Source: CAVPEW01 sp050247895
Lineage (GTDB): Bacteria > Actinomycetota > Acidimicrobiia > Acidimicrobiales > VFJN01
Direction: 5' to 3'
NCBI GenBank assembly: GCA_050247895.1
Contig: JBFWTJ010000232.1
Span: forward strand, 1-6,126
DNA length: 6,126 nucleotides
Within the stretch, counting starts at the first letter, position 1, and each line of letters opens with the position of its first letter. Both the position numbers and the translations under genes were made by a program. Below are positions 1 to 5,717 of this stretch, piece after piece. The notes under the pieces are model-generated. The model saw nothing but the letters and a program-made list of their open reading frames with translations, was not told the DNA's origin and did no database searches.

Positions 1-631
1 GGCGATCGAGTCGGGCCGGTGGCTGGTCATCGACGAGCTCAACCGCTCCAACTTCGACCGGGCCTTCGGCCAGCTGTTCACGGTGCTCTCGGGCCAACCC
101 GTGGTCCTGCCCTTCAAGCGGGCGGGCCGCATCGACCCCATCTCGCTGGTCCCCCCGGGCGTGGAGCCCCCGCTGGACACCGACGCCGTGCGCCTCCCGG
201 CGACGTGGCGGATCCTGGCCACGATGAACGTGTTCGACAAGAACCTGCTGTTCGAGATGTCGTACGCACTCATGCGCCGCTTCGCCTTCGTCGAGGTGAC
301 CTGCCCCGACGACGAGGCCTACGCCGCGCTCCTCGACGGTCCGGGCGAGGTGGTCGAGGAGCTGCTGCCGCTGCGCCGGTTCCGGGACCTCGGCCCGGCC
401 GTCTACCTCGACGCCGCCAAGTTCGCGGCCCGGCGGGCCGAGGACGACCCGACCCGGTCCCGGCTCCTCTACGAGGTCTTCTACGCCTACTTCCTCCCCC
501 AGTTCGAGGGGATCGACGACGACCGGGCGCTCGAGCTGTACCAGGCCGTCGCGGCGCTGCTCGACGAGCCCGAACGGATCGAGGTGCGCCGCACCATCGG
601 CGAGGTCCTGGGCACGCCGCTCCCGGCATGA
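1..631 (+). CDS. McrB-like AAA+ ATPase, C-terminal part (5' end outside the window)
   Basis: The frame is open from base 2 and gives 209 residues before the TGA at 629-631. Visible residues 7-12 (WLVIDE) form a Walker B motif with D11/E12, followed by LNRSNFDRAFGQLFTVL, typical of McrB/AAA_5 ATPases. Sensor 1 is RILATMN with N76. The paired arginines of ALMRRFAFVEV (about R92/R93) fit an arginine-finger region, and the remainder is an AAA lid. The P-loop and any N-terminal recognition domain lie upstream of the window. McrB-family proteins form NTP-driven hexameric rings that act with an McrC-type partner on DNA; MoxR-like chaperone ATPases are more distant relatives. The stop overlaps the next start by ATGA, so the two products are probably made together. 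The AAA+ class is clear, the McrB subclass is likely, and the substrate is unknown. Confidence 0.85.
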   Translation, partial: AIESGRWLVIDELNRSNFDRAFGQLFTVLSGQPVVLPFKRAGRIDPISLVPPGVEPPLDTDAVRLPATWRILATMNVFDKNLLFEMSYALMRRFAFVEVTCPDDEAYAALLDGPGEVVEELLPLRRFRDLGPAVYLDAAKFAARRAEDDPTRSRLLYEVFYAYFLPQFEGIDDDRALELYQAVAALLDEPERIEVRRTIGEVLGTPLPA

Positions 632-1623
632 GCCCGGGTGGCGACGCCACGACCGGGCCGGTGGCGCCGGGGTCCGATCCCGTCCTGTCCGCCGTGCTGA
701 GCCGCCTGGCCCGGCCGTTCCACGGCCCCGCCGTCGTCGAGGCGGTCTGCGGGCTCGACGAGCGCCGGGCCCAGCGACTGGTCGGGGTGGCCGTAGCGGC
801 CTCGCCCGAGGCCGATCGCCTGCTCGACTCGATGCCCCACACGGTGCGCTCCCTGGCGGTGGCCACCGCCGACACGCCCGTGCGCTGCCAGGGCGAGGTG
901 CGTGGTCCGATCCTGTGGGCCGAGACGGTCTCGGCCCGGGCCGCGACCGCGGGGGACCCCGGCCTGTTCGTCTGCGCCTCGCCGTCGAAGGCCTTCGACA
1001 CCGAGGAGAACCGGGTCCTGGCCGCCGCCCTGGGCACCGTGCGTGCCGCGGCGGAGGCCGGTGCGCCCCCGCTCGCCGCCTCGGTCGGGGAGGCCCGCCG
1101 GGCTCGGATCAACGGGAGCCGGGCGGCCCGCTACCTCGAGCACCGGGGCCTGGCGGACCTGAGCACCCGGCGCCCCGGGGGCCGTGCCGTCGCCCGGACC
1201 CGCACCGGCAAGCGCCGGGCCACCTACCGGCCCGCCGTCGAGCTGCTGGCCCGGGCCGACGACCCGCTGACCCCCGAGCTGCTCCTGCCCTTCGTGGGAA
1301 CGGGGCTCCGGGCCCGCCTGGCCCTGCTCGTCGACGTGCTGGACCGGGTCGAGGCCGGCACCGGCGAGGTGCTCCGGCTCCGGGCCGTGCGAGGGGCCCT
1401 GGTCGCGGGCCCGGTGCGGTTCCGGGCCGTGGCCGGGACCGACGGTCGAGGCGGGCCGCTCGAAGAGCCCGGCGTCCACGTGGCCGGGCTGCACCTCGAC
1501 GCCACGGTCGCCCTCGGGGATCCCGTGCCCTCAGGTCGACAGGTGGTGCGGGTCGCGAGCCGGAACGACCTGGAACAGGCCCTGGAGGTGGCGTTGGGGA
1601 CCGGGGACGAGCGAGAGGGGTGA
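628..1623 (+). CDS. McrC/DUF2357-like partner protein without a visible nuclease domain
   Basis: This 331-residue protein starts at the ATG that overlaps the ATPase stop. The same frame is open further upstream, but that stretch lies over the ATPase and is spurious. Residues 92-100 (RGPILWAET) followed by 123-131 (FDTEENRVL) resemble the pattern in the N-terminal half of DUF2357/McrC-type proteins, where a G-x-I-x-W segment precedes a conserved F/Y-D-T-x-E-N-R-V-L block. Those families usually continue into a PD-(D/E)XK nuclease. Here residues 196-331 contain no lysine at all, so a normal PD-(D/E)XK site cannot be present. The middle (about 155-200) is Arg-rich and basic and could touch nucleic acid. 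The pairing with an McrB-like ATPase supports an McrBC-like assembly. Family assignment is by motif reading only and is moderate; function is unknown. No Shine-Dalgarno precedes the start, consistent with translational coupling. Confidence 0.75.
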   Translation: MSPGGDATTGPVAPGSDPVLSAVLSRLARPFHGPAVVEAVCGLDERRAQRLVGVAVAASPEADRLLDSMPHTVRSLAVATADTPVRCQGEVRGPILWAETVSARAATAGDPGLFVCASPSKAFDTEENRVLAAALGTVRAAAEAGAPPLAASVGEARRARINGSRAARYLEHRGLADLSTRRPGGRAVARTRTGKRRATYRPAVELLARADDPLTPELLLPFVGTGLRARLALLVDVLDRVEAGTGEVLRLRAVRGALVAGPVRFRAVAGTDGRGGPLEEPGVHVAGLHLDATVALGDPVPSGRQVVRVASRNDLEQALEVALGTGDEREG

Positions 1624-1633
1624 CGGGAGCGGC

Positions 1634-1828
1634 TCAGCCGTCGTCGTCGGCCGCGGGATCTTCCTCGTCGTCGAACGCTCCGTACTTGCGGGCCAGCGCC
1701 GCGTAGCCGTCGTCGTCCTCGTCACCGCCCTCGTCGTCCGCACGTGTCGGCTCGGTGAAGAAGAAGTCCGGACCGGACTGCTTGAGCTTGCGCGCTTCCT
1801 CGAAGCGACGATGGCGTCCCTTCTTCAC
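1634..1828 (-). CDS. Small bipolar DUF3073-like protein
   Basis: This 64-residue protein has a basic N-terminus (KKGRHRRFEEARKLK, residues 2-16) and a strongly acidic second half. The segment DDDGYAALARKYGAFDDEED (residues 38-57) resembles the acidic tail of actinobacterial DUF3073 proteins, where a Tyr-Ala segment sits between Asp/Glu runs. Family function is unknown. A GTG start at 1826-1828 is chosen because GGGAG lies 5 nt upstream and the codons further upstream read through non-coding-looking sequence up to the promoter. The gene stands alone, is convergent with the McrC-like gene (10 nt between stops) and lies downstream of the RNase D gene. The repeated GTC/GTCGTC seen on the plus strand here is simply the complement of Asp codons. 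That it is a gene is fairly sure; the DUF3073 match is tentative. Confidence 0.7.
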   Translation of the reverse strand: MKKGRHRRFEEARKLKQSGPDFFFTEPTRADDEGGDEDDDGYAALARKYGAFDDEEDPAADDDG

Positions 1829-1833
1829 AGAGG

Positions 1834-1838
1834 CTCCC
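1834..1838 (-). promoter_or_regulatory. Shine-Dalgarno sequence of the small DUF3073-like gene
   Basis: GGGAG on the minus strand sits 5 nt before the GTG at 1828 and decides that start. It is the only clear Shine-Dalgarno sequence found in front of any start in this window. Confidence 0.6.
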
Positions 1839-1868
1839 GACGGCTCGCAAGGGTGAAGTGGAACCGCC

Positions 1869-1874
1869 ACCATA
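1869..1874 (-). promoter_or_regulatory. Probable -10 element (TATGGT) for the small DUF3073-like gene
   Basis: TATGGT fits the actinobacterial TANNNT -10 consensus and lies in the 117-nt gap between the RNase D stop and the small gene. A transcript starting about 7 nt downstream would have a leader of roughly 34 nt carrying the GGGAG site. No convincing -35 is seen: the hexamer 17 nt upstream reads GCACGG. TA-containing hexamers are rare in sequence this rich in GC, which adds weight. Confidence 0.5.
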
Positions 1875-1886
1875 GCGCGGGTTCTC

Positions 1887-1907
1887 GGGACCCGTGCAGT
1901 CGGTCCC
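1887..1907 (-). other. Inverted repeat in the gap after RNase D
   Basis: GGGACC and GGTCCC form a 6-bp perfect stem around a 9-nt loop. It lies about 40 nt past the RNase D stop and just upstream of the TATGGT -10 of the next gene. It could be a weak terminator for the operon or an operator for the small gene. There is no U tract, so an intrinsic terminator is not strongly supported. Confidence 0.3.
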
Positions 1908-1945
1908 AACGCCGTGACCAGGGCCGACGCGGCATCGACACGGGA

Positions 1946-3133
1946 TCACAGGGTGCGATGGCTGCGCTCTTCGAGGACCAGCTGGCCCCCGGGGTCCACG
2001 GCCAGGGCGGCCTCGCCCGAGGCCAGCGCGCGGATCGGTTCACCGGCCACGTCGGCCCTCCAGCCCTCGGCCAGGCGGGAACCCCGTCCGGCCAGGAGCG
2101 ATTCGACGTCGGCCCGCGTGGCCAGGATCGACGGATCCAGGTCGAGGTCGCGCGCCCGCTGCGCCACCCAGGCCGCCACCAGCGACGCCGTGGCCCGGCG
2201 GGCCTTGTCGAGCGGGCCCTCCGAGGCCGGGAGGTGGAGCTGCTCGGCCGGCAGCTCCCGCCCCGCGGCGATCACCGCGAGGAGCTCGGCCGCGCCCTTC
2301 CCCCGACGCATGCGCTCCTCCAGGCCCCGCACCTGGCCGAGCGCGGCCTCGGTGGTCGGGGGCCGCTGGGCCATGGCCACGATGGCCAGGTCCGACAGGA
2401 CGAACCGGATCGGCCGGTCCAGCTCGGCGGCCCGCCGCTCGCGCCAGGCGGCCAGCGCCTGGGCCACCCCGGCGGCCCGGCCCCGGAGCTGTCGAGCCTC
2501 CTTGATCCGCCACCAGGCACGTTCGGGGTCGGGCTCCTCCACGGCGCGGAGGCGGGCCAGCTCGCACTCGTCGAGCGCCCAGCCCAACCGGCCCCGCTCC
2601 TCCAGGGCGGCGACCAGGCGGTCCTGGAGGGTCAGCAGGTGGGCGACGTCGGCCGCCGCGTACTCGTCGGCGCCCGGGGGCAGCGGTCGGGCCATCCAGT
2701 TGGCCAGGCGATCGGTCTTGGGCAGCGCCACGCCGAGCTCGCGCTGCACCAGCATGCCCAGGCCGGGGCTGCTGTAGCCGAGGAAGCCGGCCGCGATCTG
2801 GGTGTCGAACAGGTGGCGGGGGGTGGTGCCGCACGCCCTGCGCAGGATCTCGAGATCCTGGACCGCGGCGTGCATCACGCAGGCCCCGTCGCCGTCGAGC
2901 ACCCGGGCGAACGGGCCGATGTCCACCGCCAGGGGGTCGACGAGTACCAGGCCGCCGGGCCAGACCAGCTGGAGCAGGGCCAGGTGGGCGAAGTAGGTGC
3001 GCTCCCGGTGGAACTCGGTGTCGAGCCCGTAGACGGGTGCGGCGGCGATCTCGTCGAGGACTGCGGCGAACGAGGCGTCGTCGGCGATCCAGCGGGGTTC
3101 GGGATCGGCGGCAGGCCCGTCCGCGGCGGTCAC
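1946..3133 (-). CDS. rnd: Ribonuclease D (DEDDy 3'-5' exoribonuclease with HRDC domain)
   Basis: This 395-residue enzyme trims RNA 3' ends, classically tRNA precursors, using two metal ions in the cytoplasm. The DEDDy motifs are complete: Exo I is GLDTEFHRERTYF with D38 and E40; Exo II is HAAVQDLEIL with D93; Exo III is YAAADV with Y158 and D162. FDTQIAAGFLGY (109-120) and the WMARPL segment (146-151) match E. coli RNase D closely. An HRDC domain spans about 205-285, followed by a helical C-terminal region to 395, the usual bacterial layout and length. The start is GTG at 3131-3133 and overlaps the upstream stop as GTGA, so translation is probably coupled. It is the last gene of the DUF3151/mobA operon. 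Identification is secure; the RNA targets in this organism are inferred. Confidence 0.96.
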   Translation of the reverse strand: MTAADGPAADPEPRWIADDASFAAVLDEIAAAPVYGLDTEFHRERTYFAHLALLQLVWPGGLVLVDPLAVDIGPFARVLDGDGACVMHAAVQDLEILRRACGTTPRHLFDTQIAAGFLGYSSPGLGMLVQRELGVALPKTDRLANWMARPLPPGADEYAAADVAHLLTLQDRLVAALEERGRLGWALDECELARLRAVEEPDPERAWWRIKEARQLRGRAAGVAQALAAWRERRAAELDRPIRFVLSDLAIVAMAQRPPTTEAALGQVRGLEERMRRGKGAAELLAVIAAGRELPAEQLHLPASEGPLDKARRATASLVAAWVAQRARDLDLDPSILATRADVESLLAGRGSRLAEGWRADVAGEPIRALASGEAALAVDPGGQLVLEERSHRTL

Positions 3134-3450
3134 TCCGGGGCGCCGGACTCGGTCGGCAGGCCGGCGTCGATCCAGGCCAGGGTCCCCCCGGCCACGTTGA
3201 CCGCGTCGAGCCCCGCGGCCCGGTAGTGCTCGACGGCGCGGGCGCTGCGCCCGCCCCGGGCGCAGATCACGTAGACGGTGGCGTCGGCCGGCACCTCGCC
3301 GATGCGCTCGGGCACCTGGCCCAGCGGGATGTGCCGGGCGCCCGGGACGCGTGCCTCGGCGAACTCGTCGTCCTCGCGCACGTCGACGAGGGGGACGCCC
3401 TCGCCGAGCTTGGCCCGCAGGGTGGCGACGTCGATCTCGGGAACCTCCAT
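3130..3450 (-). CDS. Possible separately expressed rhodanese from an internal start
   Basis: The ATG at 3448-3450 (M192 of the fusion) begins a 106-residue protein, the normal length of a stand-alone rhodanese, in the same frame and sharing the same stop. TAGGGT lies exactly 7 nt upstream, as at two other starts in this window, which fits a leaderless transcript. The upstream part, 191 residues, is about the length of E. coli MobA (194). Either the cell makes both the fusion and the free rhodanese, or these were two genes. Family: sulfurtransferase or sulfur carrier with active Cys at residue 63 of the short form. Internal expression is inferred. Confidence 0.45.
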   Translation of the reverse strand: MEVPEIDVATLRAKLGEGVPLVDVREDDEFAEARVPGARHIPLGQVPERIGEVPADATVYVICARGGRSARAVEHYRAAGLDAVNVAGGTLAWIDAGLPTESGAPE

Positions 3451-4023
3451 GGGCGGAACCCTACCGACCCCGTCCAGGTCCGCGGGGCTGTCGGCGTCGG
3501 CCACGACGCGCGGCGCCAGGCCGTGCACCTCCCGGACGTCGAGGCCGGCCACGGCGGGGGCGAACGAGCGGTCACCCCGGCCCAGGGCGGCCCGCAACGG
3601 GCCCAGGGCGTCCGGTCGCCAGGCCGAGTGCAGCCACTGGTGCCGGCCGCCGACGACGGGCACGGCCACCGACGCGCCCGACCGCTCCAGCTCGGCGCAG
3701 ACCCGGGCCAGGGCGGCGGGCGACGGGTCGACCAGGTCGCAGGACAACGCCAGCACCACCTCGCCCGGCGGGTTCGCGAGCGCGGTGGCCAGCGCGGCGA
3801 CGGGACCTGCGCCGGGCTCGTCGTCGGCCAGGACCTCCAGGCCCATCCCGGCCAGGGTCGGGCCGTCGCCGCCCACGGCCACGACCCGGCGCGCGCCCGC
3901 AGCCCGGGCCGCGGCGGCGACGCGCAGGACCATCGGGGTGCCGTCCAGCACGAGGGTGGCCTTGTCCCGGCCCATGCGCCGTGACCGGCCCCCGCACAGG
4001 ACGACCGCGGCTCGGCCGGTCAC
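3130..4023 (-). CDS. mobA: MobA-like molybdenum cofactor guanylyltransferase fused to a rhodanese domain
   Basis: As written this is a 297-residue protein. Residues 1-185 form an NTP-transferase (MobA) domain: the signature LCGGRSRRMGRDKATL (9-24) matches LAGGxSxRMGxDK with Cys for Ala; PGAGPVAAL (70-78) and LSCDLVDP (93-100, metal-binding Asp96) follow; DADSPADLD (176-184) matches the MobA NxxTPEEL region. MobA transfers GMP to molybdopterin to make MGD cofactor. Residues about 192-297 form a complete single rhodanese domain (LVDVREDDEFAEARVPGARHIP) with active-site loop CARGGR, C254, a sulfur-carrier loop. The GTG at 4021-4023 is preferred because it makes a GTGA overlap with the DUF3151 stop; the frame is open further upstream to 4080 but would run into that gene. 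M192 is a possible independent start, and the linker may mark a one-base fusion. NTP-transferase and rhodanese folds are secure; MobA specificity is likely. Confidence 0.88.
   Translation of the reverse strand: MTGRAAVVLCGGRSRRMGRDKATLVLDGTPMVLRVAAAARAAGARRVVAVGGDGPTLAGMGLEVLADDEPGAGPVAALATALANPPGEVVLALSCDLVDPSPAALARVCAELERSGASVAVPVVGGRHQWLHSAWRPDALGPLRAALGRGDRSFAPAVAGLDVREVHGLAPRVVADADSPADLDGVGRVPPMEVPEIDVATLRAKLGEGVPLVDVREDDEFAEARVPGARHIPLGQVPERIGEVPADATVYVICARGGRSARAVEHYRAAGLDAVNVAGGTLAWIDAGLPTESGAPE
3458..3463 (-). promoter_or_regulatory. Candidate internal leaderless -10 (TAGGGT) before the rhodanese start
   Basis: TAGGGT is followed by 7 nt (TCCGCCC) and then ATG at 3450, placing the expected transcription start at the A of the ATG. 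It lies inside the MobA-rhodanese frame and is spelled by the codons GGT AGG GTT, of which AGG and GTT are unusual for this GC-rich gene. No -35 is visible. Confidence 0.45.
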
Positions 4024-4460
4024 CCGGGGAGGTCCGGGGGCGGCCAGGACGGGTCGAGCTGGCGCAGGAACAGCGCGCACCGCTCGGCCTCGTCGTGCTC
4101 GCCGATGGCGGCGGAGAGCTCGGCCAACCCGGCGAGGGCCCGCAGGAACCCCCGGTTGGTCTCGTGCGTCCAGCGCACGTAGCCGCTGCCCCGCCAGCCG
4201 CCGGCCCGGAGCCGGTCGAGCCCCCGGTGGTAGCCGACCCGGTAGGCCGCGTAGCGCTCGACGTCGTCGCGACCGAGGTCGCCGAGGCGGGCCCAGCCGG
4301 CCAGGAAGCGGGGCCAGCGCGCCACCACCGCGGCGACCGCGGCCCGCCGGCCGGGCGCGTCGACCTGCTCCGCCGCGGCCAGGGCGGCGAGGGCCTCGGC
4401 CGGCTCGGGGTCCAACACGGTCTCGGGCGGGCCGGCAGGTGAGAGGGAGACGTCGGACAT
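4020..4460 (-). CDS. DUF3151 family protein
   Basis: This 146-residue protein matches the actinobacterial DUF3151 family (for example M. tuberculosis Rv0360c, as I recall it). The conserved core is YRVGYHRGLDRLR (73-85), then GWRG, then NRGFLRALAGLA (102-113) and AAIGEHDE (117-124). It looks all-helical, with no signal peptide or membrane segment. Function is unknown. The ATG at 4458-4460 is chosen over the GTG three codons upstream (4467-4469) because TACGGT lies exactly 7 nt before the ATG, as expected for a leaderless mRNA, and the GTG would overlap that -10. It is the first gene of an operon with mobA-rhodanese and rnd, and its stop overlaps the next start by 4 nt. The shared operon hints at a housekeeping role but does not define one. 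Confidence 0.92.
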   Translation of the reverse strand: MSDVSLSPAGPPETVLDPEPAEALAALAAAEQVDAPGRRAAVAAVVARWPRFLAGWARLGDLGRDDVERYAAYRVGYHRGLDRLRAGGWRGSGYVRWTHETNRGFLRALAGLAELSAAIGEHDEAERCALFLRQLDPSWPPPDLPG

Positions 4461-4467
4461 CGGCGGC

Positions 4468-4473
4468 ACCGTA
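4468..4473 (-). promoter_or_regulatory. Leaderless -10 (TACGGT) of the DUF3151-mobA-rnd operon
   Basis: TACGGT fits TANNNT and is followed by GCCGCCG and then ATG, so transcription should begin at or next to the start codon. A weak -35, GCGACG (4491-4496, sharing the GAC core of TTGACA), lies 17 nt upstream. The 70-nt gap after the hydrolase gene has room for this promoter but shows no Shine-Dalgarno sequence. Confidence 0.6.
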
Positions 4474-4483
4474 CCGGCCTCGC

Positions 4484-4499
4484 CGGGCGGCGTCGCCCG
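4484..4499 (-). terminator. Weak candidate hairpin terminator after the hydrolase gene
   Basis: CGGGCG and CGCCCG pair as a 6-bp all-GC stem with a 4-nt loop, about 30 nt past the hydrolase stop. There is no U tract, and the hairpin overlaps the possible -35 of the downstream operon, so it may equally be chance pairing in GC-rich sequence. Confidence 0.25.
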
Positions 4500-4530
4500 C
4501 CCGCCGGGCCCGGTGCGTCCCGCGCTCGGG

Positions 4531-5310
4531 TCAGGACCCGGCCAGGGCGACGGCCCGGCGCACCAGCGCGGCGAGCTCGGCGGGATGGCTCAGGTGGGCG
4601 CCGTGGCCGGCGCCGGCGATCTCGTGCCGCTCGCCGCGGGGGGCGGCACCCGCGATCTCCTCGGCGGCCCGCCGCTGGTGGCCCGGCGAGCGACCACCCG
4701 ACGCCACGACCAGCGGCGCGACGATCGTGGCGGGGTCGATCGGCACCGGCGCCGGTGGGCGCACCGAGGCGAGGTCGGCCAGCAGCGCGGGACCCTCGGC
4801 CCGACGCTGCTGGCGGGTTGGGGCCGGCAGCCGGGCCCAGTGCTCGTCGCCGATCAGGGCCCGCATGAAGCGCTCGGCCGCCTCGGCGGGGGTCTCGGCG
4901 AAGCGCGTCGCGGCCTGGCCCGGTGTCGCCAACGGCCACCAGCCCAGCCAGGGCATGGGCGCCTCGTAGACCAGCACCGCCCGCACCAGGTCGGGCCGGC
5001 GCCCGGCCAGGGCCAGGGCCAGGAGGCCGCCGAAGCTGTGGCCGACAACCACCGACGGGCGCCCGTCGACGACCCCGACCAGGTCGTCGACCTGCTGGTC
5101 GAAGTCGACCGCGGGCCCGGCGTCCAGCGACCGGGCGTAGCCCCGGCGGTCGTAGCGGACGACGGTCAGGTCCGGGAGGTGGCGCTCGGTGCGCAGGAAC
5201 GAGCTCGCCCGGTCGAGCCCGCCGTGGACCGTCACGACCCGGGCCACGTCGGGTGGCCCGGGTCGCTCCACGACCCACAGCCCCCGCCGGAGCTCGCCCC
5301 GGGGCGCCAC
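4531..5310 (-). CDS. Alpha/beta hydrolase fold protein
   Basis: This 259-residue protein has the usual length and order of a single-domain alpha/beta hydrolase. HGG (29-31) is the oxyanion-hole loop, YDRRGYARS (53-61) follows strand 4, GHSFGG (90-95) is the nucleophile elbow with S92, and GAGHGAHLSHP (233-243) carries the catalytic His, probably H236. The usual Asp after strand 7 is not seen: that place reads ASGGRSPGH (203-211). E116 after strand 6 (VLVYEAP) is a candidate acid. The substrate is unknown; esterase, lactonase or hydrolysis of a small acyl compound are all possible. The GTG start lies 1 nt after the VOC stop, so the two are probably translated together; no Shine-Dalgarno is visible. 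No signal peptide is seen, so it is likely cytoplasmic. Confidence 0.92.
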   Translation of the reverse strand: MAPRGELRRGLWVVERPGPPDVARVVTVHGGLDRASSFLRTERHLPDLTVVRYDRRGYARSLDAGPAVDFDQQVDDLVGVVDGRPSVVVGHSFGGLLALALAGRRPDLVRAVLVYEAPMPWLGWWPLATPGQAATRFAETPAEAAERFMRALIGDEHWARLPAPTRQQRRAEGPALLADLASVRPPAPVPIDPATIVAPLVVASGGRSPGHQRRAAEEIAGAAPRGERHEIAGAGHGAHLSHPAELAALVRRAVALAGS

Positions 5311-5311
5311 C

Positions 5312-5704
5312 TCAGAGCCGGCGCCGCAGCGGGTGGTCCTCGGGGACCTCCACCAGCACGAGCCGGACCCCGTCGGGGTCGTGGGTGGTCATCTCGTGCA
5401 GGCCCCAGGGCATGACCCGTGGCTCGGCGTCGACCGGCCAGCCCGCGGCGACCAGCTCGGCGTGGGCGGCACCCAGGTCGCCGACCTGCAGCCAGAGCCG
5501 GGCACCGTCGGGCCCGGCCGGCATGTCGGGCGACGAGCCCGACAGCTCGAGGTGGCCGCCGCCGAGGAAGTAGACGACGCCGGTGACCCGACCGTCGACC
5601 CCGTACTCCCGGTAGATCCGCAGCCCGAGGACGTCCTCGTAGAAGGTCCGGCTGGCGGCCAGGTCGCGAGGGCGCAGCAGGACCCGGCTCGAGAGCACCT
5701 CCAC
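5312..5704 (-). CDS. VOC superfamily (glyoxalase/bleomycin-resistance fold) protein
   Basis: This 130-residue protein has two beta-alpha-beta-beta-beta halves typical of the VOC fold. The first has RVLLRPRDLAASRTFYEDVLGL (split around 7-28) and GGHLELSG (49-56), with E53 as a likely metal ligand. The second has RLWLQVGDLGAAHAELVAAG (69-88) and DPDGVRLVLVEVP (109-121), with E119 as a likely ligand. VOC proteins include lyases, dioxygenases, isomerases and drug-binding proteins, so the reaction cannot be named. The GTG start at 5702-5704 has TAGCTT exactly 7 nt upstream, which fits a leaderless transcript. The gene lies 10 nt after an acyl-CoA dehydrogenase and 1 nt before a hydrolase, suggesting a shared catabolic or detoxifying role. 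Confidence 0.93.
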   Translation of the reverse strand: MEVLSSRVLLRPRDLAASRTFYEDVLGLRIYREYGVDGRVTGVVYFLGGGHLELSGSSPDMPAGPDGARLWLQVGDLGAAHAELVAAGWPVDAEPRVMPWGLHEMTTHDPDGVRLVLVEVPEDHPLRRRL

Positions 5705-5711
5705 CGCGGCG

Positions 5712-5717
5712 AAGCTA
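5712..5717 (-). promoter_or_regulatory. Candidate leaderless -10 (TAGCTT) of the VOC-hydrolase pair
   Basis: TAGCTT fits TANNNT and is followed by CGCCGCG and then the GTG start of the VOC gene, the same 7-nt spacing as for the DUF3151 gene. Its first three bases are the TAG stop codon of the acyl-CoA dehydrogenase gene. No good -35 is seen; the hexamer 17 nt upstream is CTGGAG. Confidence 0.5.

Noticed and set aside
19..627. Upstream extension of the McrC-like frame (203 codons before the ATG at 628)
   Set aside because: It overlaps the AAA+ ATPase frame, which has clear Walker B and sensor motifs; the extension is an Arg/Pro/Gly-rich shadow typical of GC-rich DNA.
1634..1760. GTC/GTCGTC-rich stretch as a possible simple repeat
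   Set aside because: It is explained by Asp and Glu codons of the acidic tail of the small minus-strand protein and has no regular period.
1811..3226. 471-codon open frame on the plus strand
   Set aside because: It lies antisense to RNase D, whose catalytic motifs are complete; the translation is low-complexity and matches no family I recognise.
4024..4080. Longer MobA start at 4080
   Set aside because: It would add 19 Pro/Ala-rich residues before the conserved signature and overlap DUF3151 by about 60 nt; the GTG at 4023 gives the same GTGA junction seen before RNase D.
3278..4969. 563-codon open frame on the plus strand
   Set aside because: It is antisense to three well-supported genes and is dominated by Arg, Ala, Pro and Ser, a GC-driven artefact.
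3572..5278. 568-codon open frame on the minus strand
   Set aside because: It is an alternate frame running across MobA, DUF3151 and hydrolase genes and ignores their boundaries; composition is low-complexity.
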